Shown: piece by piece, positions 37,908 to 46,441 of the stretch
Numbering within the stretch: position 1 is the stretch's first letter
Layout: each line of letters starts with the position of its first letter
Assembly (NCBI RefSeq): GCF_014384905.1
Contig: NZ_JACRSV010000005.1
Coordinates: 1-64,000, forward strand
Direction: 5' to 3'
Length of the DNA: 64,000 bases
Source of the DNA: Fumia xinanensis
Lineage (GTDB): Bacteria > Bacillota > Clostridia > Oscillospirales > Ruminococcaceae
The notes under the pieces: model-generated
Databases searched by the model: none
What the model saw: only the letters and a program-made list of their open reading frames with translations
Told to the model about the DNA's origin: nothing
Made by a program: the position numbers and the translations under genes

Positions 37908-38022
37908 AATAAAAAGCTTCCGCCGCTTTTGCGGCGGTATTTCCGCGCTTCACGCGGTGTGGACGGCTTCGTCGTCCGCTTTGCTTTTTATTATAACACA
38001 CCTTCCAGCATAAAACAAAAAA
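37908..38022 (-). ncRNA. Candidate small structured RNA or leader with its own promoter
   Basis: On the minus strand TTGTTT (complement of about 38013-38018) and TATAAT (37990-37995) are 17 bp apart; transcription would begin near 37983. The product folds into three perfect hairpins: GGACG/CGTCC (37961-37977), CCGCG/CGCGG (37943-37957) and CCGCCGC/GCGGCGG (37920-37937), the last followed by GCTTTTT, an intrinsic-terminator pattern. The DNA also has a 10-bp outer inverted repeat (37908-37917 and 37983-37992) enclosing all three. Further hairpins at 37861-37873 and 37876-37896 lie downstream. Length would be about 75 bases. The family is not recognised. Confidence 0.5.
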
Positions 38023-38087
38023 AATATACACGGTGAATTTTGAACAAATAGTTCCCAATATTTTCCTCATTCATAAATTATTTACAC

Positions 38088-38118
38088 AATATATTTTAGA
38101 AAAATTCTAAAATATATT
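38088..38118. promoter_or_regulatory. PerR/Fur-like operator
   Basis: A 14-bp perfect inverted repeat around AAA. Its core TTAGAA-AAA-TTCTAA (38096-38110) matches the PerR box TTAGAATNATTCTAA at all but one position. It overlaps the -35 of the rubrerythrin promoter, an ideal repressor position. Confidence 0.75.
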
Positions 38119-38145
38119 GACAACTGATTTTAGAAGCGCTATAAT
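38117..38145 (+). promoter_or_regulatory. Rubrerythrin promoter
   Basis: TTGACA (38117-38122) and TATAAT (38140-38145) are perfect consensus hexamers with a 17-bp spacer. Confidence 0.9.
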
Positions 38146-38198
38146 AGAGCCATAGTTCGAAAGAACAAGAAAAAAATCAATTTTTGGAGGATTTGGAT

Positions 38199-38744
38199 AT
38201 GAAAAAGTTTGTTTGCAAAATTTGTGGTTATGTTTACGAAGGCGAAGCAGCTCCCGAAAAATGCCCTCAGTGCGGCGCGCCCGCTTCTAAATTTGAAGAG
38301 CAGACCGGTTCTATGATTTGGGCTGACGAGCATCGCATCGGCGTTGCAGAAGGCGTCGATCCTGAGATCGTCGAGGGTCTGCGCATGAACTTTACCGGTG
38401 AGTGCACAGAAGTCGGCATGTATCTGGCTATGTCCCGCCAGGCTATCCGCGAAGGCTACCCGGAAATCGGCGCATTTTACCAGCAGGCTGCTTTTGAAGA
38501 GGCAGAACACGCCGCAAAATTTGCAGAGCTTTTGGGCGAAGTAGTAACAAACTCCACCAAGAAAAACCTGGAGCTCCGTGTTGCTGCTGAAAACGGCGCT
38601 ACCGCCGGAAAATTTGAGCTTGCTAAAAAAGCGAAAGCCCTCAACTTGGATGCTATCCACGACACCGTTCATGAAATGGCAAAAGACGAGGCCCGTCACG
38701 GCTGCGGATTTGCCGGTCTCCTTGAAAGATACTTCGGCAAATAA
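38199..38744 (+). CDS. Reverse rubrerythrin
   Basis: A 181-residue peroxide-scavenging diiron protein. Unlike ordinary rubrerythrin the rubredoxin-like Fe(Cys)4 site is at the N-terminus (CKIC at residues 5-8, CPQCG near 25) and the ferritin-like diiron domain follows (about 45-181, with ExxH motifs FEEAEHAAKF and DEARHG). This order defines reverse rubrerythrins, which reduce H2O2 and O2 in anaerobes. GGAGG precedes ATG 38199. A PerR-like box on the promoter fits peroxide induction. Confidence 0.93.
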   Translation: MKKFVCKICGYVYEGEAAPEKCPQCGAPASKFEEQTGSMIWADEHRIGVAEGVDPEIVEGLRMNFTGECTEVGMYLAMSRQAIREGYPEIGAFYQQAAFEEAEHAAKFAELLGEVVTNSTKKNLELRVAAENGATAGKFELAKKAKALNLDAIHDTVHEMAKDEARHGCGFAGLLERYFGK

Positions 38745-38757
38745 ATTTTGGTTTCTC

Positions 38758-38793
38758 AAAAACCGGTACGAAGTCATTTCGTACCGGTTTTTT
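38758..38793. terminator. Rubrerythrin terminator
   Basis: AAAAACCGGTACGAA and its inverse with a five-base loop, followed by TTTTTT; 14 bases past the stop. Confidence 0.92.
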
Positions 38794-38850
38794 GTCTAAT
38801 TGACGGTTTTGGGGCCAAAAAAGTTCTTCCGTTTTATGCAGAATGAACGC

Positions 38851-38879
38851 TTGACAAATTTTCGAAGGTGGCGTATACT
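38851..38879 (+). promoter_or_regulatory. leu operon promoter
   Basis: TTGACA (38851-38856) and TATACT (38874-38879), 17-bp spacer, directly before the T-box leader. Confidence 0.85.
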
Positions 38880-38886
38880 GGATAAC

Positions 38887-39167
38887 AACATAAAAAATGC
38901 TTTGACAGGGAAAAAGTATCCTGCCTTGGAGTTTCAGAGAGCCGTCGGTTGGTGAGAGGCGGTACCCGGGATGATGCAACTGGCCCTTGAGCAGCCGCCT
39001 GAACGCAGTGTTTGTCAGTAGGAGCGGACGGGTTCTCCGCCGTTACCAGAGGAGCAGTATTCGCTGAATAGGCTGATACGATAGAGTGGGTGCAATCGCA
39101 CCAATGAGAATGGTACCACGGAAGTGTCGCTTTCGTTTCTTGATAACAGGAAACGAAAGCGTTTTTT
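38887..39167 (+). promoter_or_regulatory. T-box leader of the leucine operon
   Basis: A classical T-box. Stem I has the AGAGAGCC...GGTTGGTGAGAG elements (38937-38966); the antiterminator T-box ATGGTACCACGG is at 39110-39121; the terminator is CGCTTTCGTTTC and its inverse (39128-39161) followed by TTTTTT. An uncharged tRNA would pair with the specifier and the TGGT bulge, allowing readthrough into leuACDB. Leucine is the expected effector from the genes, but I could not assign the specifier codon with confidence. Confidence 0.92.
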
Positions 39168-39245
39168 GTTATTCACACCGTTTTCAATCGTATCATTACT
39201 GGAACATCAAACGCCATGACGCCCAAGAAAGGAAGGCAGACAGTA

Positions 39246-40910
39246 ATGAAAAACGCAAACAAATATCAGAGAGGGTATTTTCTCCCCCCAACCTGTGAAA
39301 TGAAATGGATGCAGAAGGACTACATCGACAAAGCCCCCATTTGGTGCAGCGTCGATCTTCGAGACGGCAACCAGTCGCTGATTATCCCCATGAGCTTAGA
39401 AGAAAAAGTGGAATTCTTCAAGCTGCTTGTTAAAGTGGGATTTAAGGAAATCGAAGTGGGCTTTCCCGCCGCCTCCGAGACAGAATACACCTTTTTGCGT
39501 ACCCTCATTGAACAAAACCTCATCCCCGATGACGTGACCATCCAAGTGCTCACCCAGTCGAGGGAACACATCATCAAAAAGACCTTTGAGGCGTTAAAAG
39601 GCGCCAAAAGCGCCGTGGTTCACCTCTATAACTCCACCTCGGTGGCCCAGCGGGAGCAGGTGTTCAAAAAATCCAAGGAAGAGATCATCGAAATCGCCGT
39701 TTCCGGCGCAAAGCTCTTAAACCAGTATGCCGCCGAGACCGACGGCAACTTTAAATTCGAGTATTCCCCCGAAAGTTTCACCGGCACCGAGATGGAATTC
39801 GCCCTCGACATCTGCAACGCCGTTTTGGACGTCTGGAAACCCACTCCGGACAACAAAGTCATCATCAATCTCCCCGTCACCGTCTCCATGTCCATGCCCC
39901 ACGTTTACGCCAACCAGGTGGAATTCATGTGCGACAACTTAAAATACCGGGAAAATGTCATCGTCTCCCTCCATCCCCACAACGACCGGGGCTGCGCGGT
40001 GGCCGATTCGGAAATGGGCCTGTTGGCAGGCGCCGACCGCATCGAGGGAACCCTCTTCGGAAACGGGGAACGCACCGGTAACGTGGACATCATCACCCTG
40101 GGTCTCAACATGTACTCTCACGGTGTCGACCCGGAGCTGGACTTCTCCAATCTCCCCGAAATCACCGAGCTTTACGAGCGCGTCACCCGAATGCACGTCT
40201 ATGAGCGGCAGCCCTACAGCGGTCAGCTTGTTTTTGCAGCCTTCTCCGGTTCCCACCAAGACGCCATCGCCAAAGGGATGAAATGGCGGGAAGAGAAAAA
40301 CTGCGACACCTGGACTGTCCCCTATCTGCCTCTGGACCCCAAAGATGTGGGCCGCGTTTACGAAACAGATGTCATCCGCATCAACAGCCAGTCCGGCAAG
40401 GGCGGCATCGGCTACCTGATGGAGCAGAATTTTGGCTACGACCTGCCCCCGAAAATGCGGGAAGATTTCGGTTACGCCGTCAAGAGCGTCTCCGACCATC
40501 TGCATAAAGAGCTCATGCCTGACGAAGTATTGGGAATTTTCCAGAAAGAATACGTCAACGTTAACGCTCCTATCAACCTCATCGACTATCACTTCAACCG
40601 CAACGGTGATGTAAAAGTAGATTTGACCATTGAGTACAATGGCGAGACAAAATCCCTCCACGGCAAAGGAAACGGCCGCTTGGATGCCGTCAGCAACGCC
40701 ATTAAGGAAAACCTCTCCATCCAATACACAAACCTCACCTATAAAGAGCATGCCTTGCAGGAAGGCTCCGGCGCACAGGCCGTCGCCTACGTGGGTATCA
40801 CCACTCCAGACGGCAAAACAGTATGGGGCGCCGGCATTCACGACGATATCATCGCCGCTTCTATTCAGGCGCTCTTCAGCGCCATCAACCGTATGGAAAA
40901 GCAAGGCTAA
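39246..40910 (+). CDS. leuA: 2-isopropylmalate synthase (long, LeuA2 type)
   Basis: A 554-residue first enzyme of leucine biosynthesis, condensing 2-oxoisovalerate and acetyl-CoA. VDLRDGNQSL (residues about 35-44) with metal-binding Asp and the HPHNDRG motif are the HMGL-type TIM-barrel signatures; an allosteric-type C-terminal domain follows (about 430-554). The long N-terminus beginning near YFLPPTCEMKW marks the actinobacterial/fungal-type LeuA (TIGR00970). ATG 39246 follows GGAAGG. First gene of the T-box operon. Confidence 0.95.
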   Translation: MKNANKYQRGYFLPPTCEMKWMQKDYIDKAPIWCSVDLRDGNQSLIIPMSLEEKVEFFKLLVKVGFKEIEVGFPAASETEYTFLRTLIEQNLIPDDVTIQVLTQSREHIIKKTFEALKGAKSAVVHLYNSTSVAQREQVFKKSKEEIIEIAVSGAKLLNQYAAETDGNFKFEYSPESFTGTEMEFALDICNAVLDVWKPTPDNKVIINLPVTVSMSMPHVYANQVEFMCDNLKYRENVIVSLHPHNDRGCAVADSEMGLLAGADRIEGTLFGNGERTGNVDIITLGLNMYSHGVDPELDFSNLPEITELYERVTRMHVYERQPYSGQLVFAAFSGSHQDAIAKGMKWREEKNCDTWTVPYLPLDPKDVGRVYETDVIRINSQSGKGGIGYLMEQNFGYDLPPKMREDFGYAVKSVSDHLHKELMPDEVLGIFQKEYVNVNAPINLIDYHFNRNGDVKVDLTIEYNGETKSLHGKGNGRLDAVSNAIKENLSIQYTNLTYKEHALQEGSGAQAVAYVGITTPDGKTVWGAGIHDDIIAASIQALFSAINRMEKQG

Positions 40911-40937
40911 TTCATAGAAAGGCAGGATAAATCACTC

Positions 40938-42191
40938 ATGGCTATGACAATGACACAAAAAATTCTGGCAGCTCATGCAGGGCTACCGGAAGTAAAACCG
41001 GGCCAGCTTATCAAGGCAAAGCTCGATATGGTGCTGGGAAATGACATCACCTCCCCCGTCGCCATCAACGAATTTAATAAAGCTGGATTTGAGGGTGTTT
41101 TCGACACGGATAAAATCTCTCTGGTTATGGACCACTTCGCCCCCAACAAGGATATTAAGGCAGCTCAGCAGTGCAAGCAGTGCCGCACCTTTGCCCATCG
41201 TTTTGACATCAAAAATTATTACGACGTAGGAGAAATGGGTATTGAGCATGCCCTTCTCCCTGAAAAAGGTTTAGTCGGCCCCGGCGAGCTCATCATCGGC
41301 GCCGACTCCCACACCTGCACTTACGGCGCACTGGGTGCCTTCTCCACCGGCGTTGGCTCCACCGATATGGCCGCCGGCATGGCCACCGGGGAAGCCTGGT
41401 TCAAAGTCCCCTCCGCCATCAAGTTTAACCTGACCGGTTCTTTGCAGAAATGGGTCAGCGGCAAGGACGTAATCCTTCACATCATCGGTATGATCGGCGT
41501 GGACGGAGCCCTTTACAAATCTATGGAGTTCACAGGCGAGGGCTTACAGAATCTCACCATGGACGACCGGCTCTGCATGGCCAATATGGCCATTGAAGCC
41601 GGAGCCAAAAATGGCATCTTCGATGTGGACGAAGTGACCCTCGAATACGTAAACGGCCGGGTTAACCGCCCCTTCAACACTTATAAAGCCGATCCTGACG
41701 CCGAATACGACCAGATTATCGACATCGATCTTTCGAAAATCACCCCCACCGTCTCCTTCCCCCATCTGCCGGAAAATACCAGAACTTTCGACGAAATCGG
41801 CGACGTTGTCATCGACCAGGTGGTTATCGGCTCCTGCACCAACGGACGCCTCTCCGATATGGCCGCGGCGGCGGAAATTCTCAAAGGCAAACACATCGCC
41901 GAAAACGTCCGCTGTATCGTCATCCCCGCCACCCAACAGATTTATAAGGAATCCATGAAGCTGGGATACTTAGAGACCTTTATCGACGCTGGCTGTATCG
42001 TCTCTACCCCCACCTGCGGCCCCTGCCTGGGCGGCTACATGGGGATTTTGGCGGAAGGCGAGCGCGCCGTCGCCACCACCAACCGCAACTTTGTCGGCCG
42101 GATGGGCCACGTGGACTCGGAAGTATACCTTGCAAGCCCCGCCGTAGCGGCCGCTTCTGCCATTGCCGGCAAAATCGCCAAACCCGAATAA
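40938..42191 (+). CDS. leuC: 3-isopropylmalate dehydratase large subunit
   Basis: A 417-residue aconitase-family subunit that isomerises 2- to 3-isopropylmalate with LeuD. The 4Fe-4S ligands are in GSCTNGR (near residue 297) and TCGPCLGG (near 358); GADSHTCTYG is the substrate-binding loop. The length matches the archaeal/clostridial LeuC type. It follows leuA by 27 bases. Confidence 0.95.
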   Translation: MAMTMTQKILAAHAGLPEVKPGQLIKAKLDMVLGNDITSPVAINEFNKAGFEGVFDTDKISLVMDHFAPNKDIKAAQQCKQCRTFAHRFDIKNYYDVGEMGIEHALLPEKGLVGPGELIIGADSHTCTYGALGAFSTGVGSTDMAAGMATGEAWFKVPSAIKFNLTGSLQKWVSGKDVILHIIGMIGVDGALYKSMEFTGEGLQNLTMDDRLCMANMAIEAGAKNGIFDVDEVTLEYVNGRVNRPFNTYKADPDAEYDQIIDIDLSKITPTVSFPHLPENTRTFDEIGDVVIDQVVIGSCTNGRLSDMAAAAEILKGKHIAENVRCIVIPATQQIYKESMKLGYLETFIDAGCIVSTPTCGPCLGGYMGILAEGERAVATTNRNFVGRMGHVDSEVYLASPAVAAASAIAGKIAKPE

Positions 42192-42216
42192 TTACAATTT
42201 GCCAGACCTCCTTGCA

Positions 42217-42356
42217 GCGGCGTGAAACAAGATGCACAAAATGCGGTTTCACTGCCGCCGCCCAAAAGGCGGACACAAAACGTCTGCAAGTTCTATCAAA
42301 GTAATCTTTGACTTCATAAAACCGGGCGGCGGAATCCTAGGCTCCAACCCGCCGCC
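42217..42356 (+). other. Two GC-rich hairpins between leuC and leuD
   Basis: GCGGC-GTGAAAC with GTTTCAC-T-GCCGC (42217-42258) and GGCGGCGG with CCGCCGCC (42325-42356) in the 191-bp gap, the only large gap inside the operon. Neither has a T-run long enough for a strong terminator. They may stabilise or separate transcript halves. Confidence 0.45.
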
Positions 42357-42382
42357 ACCTTTTCAGAAAGGAATTGACTGCC

Positions 42383-42865
42383 ATGAATACAAAAGGCTTT
42401 GCCCATAAATTCGGGGACAACGTGGATACCGACGTTATCATCCCCGCCCGTTACCTCAACACGGCCGACCACAAGGAACTGGCCGCTCACTGTATGGAAG
42501 ACATCGACAAGGATTTTACGAGGAAAGTAAAGCCCTCCGATATCATCGTCGCCGGATTGAACTTCGGCTGCGGCTCTTCCCGGGAGCACGCCCCCATCGC
42601 CATCAAGGCCGCAGGAGTTTCCTGCGTCATCGCCAAGACTTTCGCCCGCATCTTCTACCGCAACGCCATCAACATTGGCCTTGCCATTTTGGAATGTGAG
42701 GAAGCCAGCGAAAAAATCTCGGAAGGCGATGAAATTGCCATCGACTTTGACACCGGCGTTATCACCAATTTGACGAAAAACGAGACCTACCAGGCCCAGC
42801 CCTTCCCTGAATTCATCAAAGACATCATCAACAAGGGCGGCCTTCTGAATTCTATCAAAAATTAA
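42383..42865 (+). CDS. leuD: 3-isopropylmalate dehydratase small subunit
   Basis: A 160-residue swivelling-domain subunit: DNVDTDVIIPARYLN at the N-terminus and GLNFGCGSSREHAP, the substrate-recognition loop of LeuD. It forms the isomerase with LeuC. ATG 42383 is preferred to the TTG at 42374, which is too close to the AAAGGA site. leuB follows 19 bases later. Confidence 0.94.
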   Translation: MNTKGFAHKFGDNVDTDVIIPARYLNTADHKELAAHCMEDIDKDFTRKVKPSDIIVAGLNFGCGSSREHAPIAIKAAGVSCVIAKTFARIFYRNAINIGLAILECEEASEKISEGDEIAIDFDTGVITNLTKNETYQAQPFPEFIKDIINKGGLLNSIKN

Positions 42866-42884
42866 AGGAAAGGAAGTCATCCCG

Positions 42885-43955
42885 ATGAACAAGACCATCA
42901 CCGTCATCAAAGGCGACGGCATCGGCCCCGAAATTGTCACCGAGGCGCTGCGGGTCCTCGACAAAATCGCCCAAAAATACGGCCATAGCTTCACCTATCA
43001 GCAAATCGACGCCGGCGGCTGCGCCATCGACAAATACGGCACCTCTCTTCCGGAGGAAAGCCTGCAAAAATGCCTTGACTGTGACAGCGTCCTTTTAGGT
43101 GCTGTCGGCGGCCCCAAATGGGACGGCGTCGACAAAAATATCCGCCCCGAAGCGGCCCTTCTGGGCATCCGATCCGCTATGGGCCTTTACGCCAATCTTC
43201 GTCCGGCCAAGCTGTTCCCGCAGTTAAGCGGCGCTTCTCCTTTAAAGCCAGAAATCGTCGCAAGGGGCATCGATCTTCTCATGGTTCGTGAACTCATCGG
43301 CGGCGCTTACTTCGGCGACCACATCACCGAGGAAAAAAATGGAGAGAAAGTGGCCACCGACCTGATGACCTACAGCGAGCATGAAATCGAGCGCATTGCC
43401 CGCACCGCCTTTAACACCGCCCGCAAACGGGGCAAACGTGTTATCTCCGTGGACAAAGCAAACGTCCTTGACTCCTCCCGCCTCTGGAGAGCCGTCGTCC
43501 ACCGTGTAGCCGCGGAATACCCCGACGTCACCTGCACCGATATGCTGGTGGACAACACCGCCATGCAGCTTGTAAAAGATCCATCCCAGTTTGACGTGGT
43601 CGTCACCGAAAATCTCTTCGGCGACATCCTGTCCGACGAAGCCAGCATGATTACCGGCTCCATCGGTATGATTCCCTCGTCGAGCCTAGGCGAAGGCACC
43701 AGAGGCATGTACGAACCCATTCACGGCTCCGCGCCAGACATTGCCGGAAAGAATCTCGCCAATCCTATCGGCACTATTCTTTCCGCCGCTATGATGCTTA
43801 AATACTCCTTCGATATGGACGCGGAATCCGAAGCCATAGAGGCTGCCGTCAACAAAGCTCTCGACGATGGCTACCGCACTGGAGACATTATGAGCGAGGG
43901 AATGACCCAGGTCACATGCTCTGAGATGGGCGACAAAATCCTCGAAAACATCTAA
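42885..43955 (+). CDS. leuB: 3-isopropylmalate dehydrogenase
   Basis: A 356-residue NAD-dependent oxidative decarboxylase, giving 2-oxoisocaproate. GDGIGPEI at the N-terminus, the substrate-binding ELIGGAYFGD segment, VTENLFGDILSDEASM (catalytic Asp) and GSAPDIAGKN (NAD site) are all present. Last gene of leuACDB; no strong hairpin terminator follows before the next promoter at 43963. Confidence 0.95.
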   Translation: MNKTITVIKGDGIGPEIVTEALRVLDKIAQKYGHSFTYQQIDAGGCAIDKYGTSLPEESLQKCLDCDSVLLGAVGGPKWDGVDKNIRPEAALLGIRSAMGLYANLRPAKLFPQLSGASPLKPEIVARGIDLLMVRELIGGAYFGDHITEEKNGEKVATDLMTYSEHEIERIARTAFNTARKRGKRVISVDKANVLDSSRLWRAVVHRVAAEYPDVTCTDMLVDNTAMQLVKDPSQFDVVVTENLFGDILSDEASMITGSIGMIPSSSLGEGTRGMYEPIHGSAPDIAGKNLANPIGTILSAAMMLKYSFDMDAESEAIEAAVNKALDDGYRTGDIMSEGMTQVTCSEMGDKILENI

Positions 43956-43962
43956 TTTTCTG

Positions 43963-43991
43963 TTGACAGCAACTTTTATTTGTGCTATGCT
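43963..43991 (+). promoter_or_regulatory. Promoter before the second T-box
   Basis: TTGACA (43963-43968) and TATGCT (43986-43991), 17-bp spacer, eight bases after the leuB stop. Confidence 0.75.
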
Positions 43992-43997
43992 TGATTT

Positions 43998-44289
43998 CAA
44001 TACCGAAACATTATGATGGAAAGAGTATTTCGTCTCCCTGTTTCACAGAGAGCTGCCGCTTGGTGGAAGGCAGCAAATAGGCGCGAAAGAAGATGGTTCC
44101 GGAATGGCGCACCGAGGCAAATAAATTGCTTAGACTGCGACAGGATTCGCCTGTTATAGCGATACAGTATCCCAAAAGGCGTACTGGACGAGGCTTACTC
44201 CCGCGAGGGATAGGCGAAATGAAGTGGTAACACGGGAAATCCCCCGTCTTCATGGCTCACAAGCCGGAAGACGGGGTTTTATTTTTTAC
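43998..44289 (+). promoter_or_regulatory. T-box leader of the DUF554 gene
   Basis: Stem I elements AGAGAGCTGCCGCTTGGTGG (44047-44066), T-box GTGGTAACACGG (44224-44235) and terminator CCCCGTCTTC with its inverse (44242-44276) followed by TTTTATTTTTT. The T-box deviates from the usual GGTACCACGG at one base. The amino acid was not read; the specifier could not be assigned. Confidence 0.9.
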
Positions 44290-44302
44290 AAAGGAGTACT
44301 GA

Positions 44303-45028
44303 ATGGTTGGACTTGGAACCATCATCAACGTGGCCGCCATCATCTTGGGCGGTTTGTTGGGAAAACTGTGCAGCCGGTTTCTCTCCGGACGTTATCAGGA
44401 CACGTTAAGCAAAACCTGCGGCGTCTGCGTGCTTTTTATCGCAATAGGCGGCGCCATGGAAGGAATACTATCAATCAGCGGAAACGCTATTGTCAGCGGC
44501 AAATCCCTCCTGATCATTTGCTGCCTTGCCCTAGGAGCATTGTTGGGCGAGCTTTGCAATTTGGAAGATAAATTCGAACAATTTGGCGAGTGGTTAAAAA
44601 ATAAGACCGGTAACGCCAAGGAAAAAAACTTTGTCGAAGGCTTTGTAACAGCCTCCCTTACTGTCAGCATCGGTGCCATGGCAATCGTCGGCTCCATCGA
44701 AGATGGCATTTTCGGCGACTATTCTATTTTGGCCACAAAAGCCATTTTGGACTTTATCATTATCCTGGTCATGACCTGCTCCATGGGAAAAGGCTGTGCT
44801 TTTTCGGCAATTCCTGTGGCCTGCTTTCAAGGGCTTTTGACCGTTTTGGCAAGGCTTGTAAAGCCTTTGATGACCGACGCCGCCCTTTCAAATCTGTCTT
44901 TAATCGGCTCTATTCTGATTTTCTGCGTTGGTCTAAACCTGATTTTTGGAAAAAAGATTCGGGTGGCGAATTTGCTCCCTTCCATTCTCCTTGCAATCAT
45001 TATCGCTTTTCTGCCGCTTGGAGTTTAA
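44303..45028 (+). CDS. DUF554 family membrane protein (YdfK-like)
   Basis: A 241-residue protein with about seven hydrophobic segments, starting MVGLGTIINVAAIILGG, typical of DUF554. The function of the family is unknown; transport is often presumed. AAAGGAG precedes ATG 44303. Control by its own T-box means its expression rises when one aminoacyl-tRNA runs short, which points to uptake of that amino acid or a precursor. This is inference. Confidence 0.88.
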   Translation: MVGLGTIINVAAIILGGLLGKLCSRFLSGRYQDTLSKTCGVCVLFIAIGGAMEGILSISGNAIVSGKSLLIICCLALGALLGELCNLEDKFEQFGEWLKNKTGNAKEKNFVEGFVTASLTVSIGAMAIVGSIEDGIFGDYSILATKAILDFIIILVMTCSMGKGCAFSAIPVACFQGLLTVLARLVKPLMTDAALSNLSLIGSILIFCVGLNLIFGKKIRVANLLPSILLAIIIAFLPLGV

Positions 45029-45127
45029 AAGCACTGTCCGCTCCCCTATGGGATTAAGGTGCAAATTTTCTAATTCAAAAAAGCAACCTAGCTTTGAGAT
45101 AAAATGACATTATAGGAGGAAAAAACC

Positions 45128-46393
45128 ATGAGAGAAGAAACCAAATGCCTGCACGCGGGCTACACTCCCAAAAACGGAGAACCCCGCGTCGTCCCAATTT
45201 GTCAGAGCACAACCTATCTGTACGAAAGCACCGATGAAGTAGGCGCTCTGTTTGATCTGACCAAAAACGGATATTTTTATTCACGCATTGCCAATCCCAC
45301 TGTCTGTGCTGTTGAAGACAAAATTGCCGCTTTGGAAGGCGGCGTGGGCGCTCTCTGTACCACTTCCGGCCAAGCGGCCAATTTGCTGGCAGTCCTCAAT
45401 ATCTGCTCCGCCGGAGACAGCATCATCAGCGCCCCCACTATTTATGGCGGAACCATCAACCTTTTCGCCGTCACTTTAAAGCGTCTGGGTATCGAGTGTA
45501 TTTTCGTCGATCCGGAGGCTTCCGAGGAAGAAATCCAGAAGGCTTTCAAGCCCAATACCCGTCTCGTCTTTGGCGAAACGATTGCAAATCCCGCTATCTG
45601 TGTCTTTGATATCGAGAAGTTTGCAAGCATCGCTCATAAAAACGGCGTACCGCTCATCATTGACAACACCTTCGCTACCCCCATCCTCTGCAGGCCCTTT
45701 GAATTCGGCGCTGATATCGTCACCCACTCCACTACCAAATATATGGACGGCCACGCCGTACAGGTGGGTGGCGTCATCGTTGACAGCGGCAATTTTGATT
45801 GGACAAACGGCAAATATCCCGAGCTTTGCGAGCCCGATGAATCCTACCACGGTCTTCGCTATGTGGAGGCCTTTGGGAATGCTGCCTACATCACCAAGGC
45901 TCGTGTCCAGTTGATGCGCGATTTTGGCGTTTATCCCGGCGCAACCGCTGCTTTTTACCTGAACCTGGGGCTGGAAACTCTGGCTGTCCGGATGGAACGG
46001 TACTGTGAAAATGCAGAAAAAGTCGCCCGTCACTTCGCCGCCTCCGACAAAGTGGAATCGGTGAGCTACCCCTCCCTTGAAACCGACCCCTACCATGAGC
46101 GCGCCAAAAAATACCTGCCCAAAGGCTGCAGCGGTGTATTATCATTTACAATAAAAGGCGGCCGGGAAAAGGCAGCCAAGTTTATGGACAGCCTGAAGCT
46201 CGCTTCCAACGAAGTCCATGTAGCGGACATCCGCACCTGTGTTCTCCATCCTGCCAGCGCCACTCACCGCCAGCTCACCGACGAGCAGCTGATTGCCGCC
46301 GGTATCAATCCCGGTCTAATTCGGTTCTCCGTCGGCTTGGAAAACGTGGATGACATCATCGAAGATATTGACCAGGCACTCGCCAACATTTAA
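45128..46393 (+). CDS. metY: O-acetylhomoserine sulfhydrylase / Cys-Met metabolism PLP enzyme
   Basis: A 421-residue PLP enzyme of the Cys/Met metabolism family: TSGQAANLLA (cofactor loop), DNTFATPIL, and HSTTKYMDGHA with the PLP-binding Lys near residue 205. Length and sequence fit O-acetylhomoserine sulfhydrylase, which makes homocysteine or methionine precursors; methionine gamma-lyase or cystathionine enzymes are close relatives. A GGAGG-like site precedes ATG 45128. No S-box was seen upstream. Terminated at 46407-46438. Confidence 0.9.
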   Translation: MREETKCLHAGYTPKNGEPRVVPICQSTTYLYESTDEVGALFDLTKNGYFYSRIANPTVCAVEDKIAALEGGVGALCTTSGQAANLLAVLNICSAGDSIISAPTIYGGTINLFAVTLKRLGIECIFVDPEASEEEIQKAFKPNTRLVFGETIANPAICVFDIEKFASIAHKNGVPLIIDNTFATPILCRPFEFGADIVTHSTTKYMDGHAVQVGGVIVDSGNFDWTNGKYPELCEPDESYHGLRYVEAFGNAAYITKARVQLMRDFGVYPGATAAFYLNLGLETLAVRMERYCENAEKVARHFAASDKVESVSYPSLETDPYHERAKKYLPKGCSGVLSFTIKGGREKAAKFMDSLKLASNEVHVADIRTCVLHPASATHRQLTDEQLIAAGINPGLIRFSVGLENVDDIIEDIDQALANI

Positions 46394-46406
46394 CGAAAAA
46401 TACTGT

Positions 46407-46438
46407 AAAAAGAGACGGGAAAAATCCCGTCTCTTTTT
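46407..46438. terminator. metY terminator, bidirectional
   Basis: AGAGACGGGA/TCCCGTCTCT with four-base loop, A-run on the left and T-run on the right; also serves the convergent HTH gene. Confidence 0.92.
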
Positions 46439-46441
46439 TAT

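Noticed and set aside
37908..37992. tRNA gene reading of the cloverleaf-like locus
   Set aside because: It lacks the conserved T-loop and D-loop bases, and the arm lengths do not fit a tRNA.
38900..39060. Specifier codon of the leu T-box
   Set aside because: Several leucine-like triplets (CTT, CTG) occur near the stem I return strand, but the fold is not certain enough by eye.
39939..40904. A 321-codon minus-strand open frame opposite leuA
   Set aside because: LeuA motifs fully explain the forward strand and the reverse frame shows only low-complexity translation.
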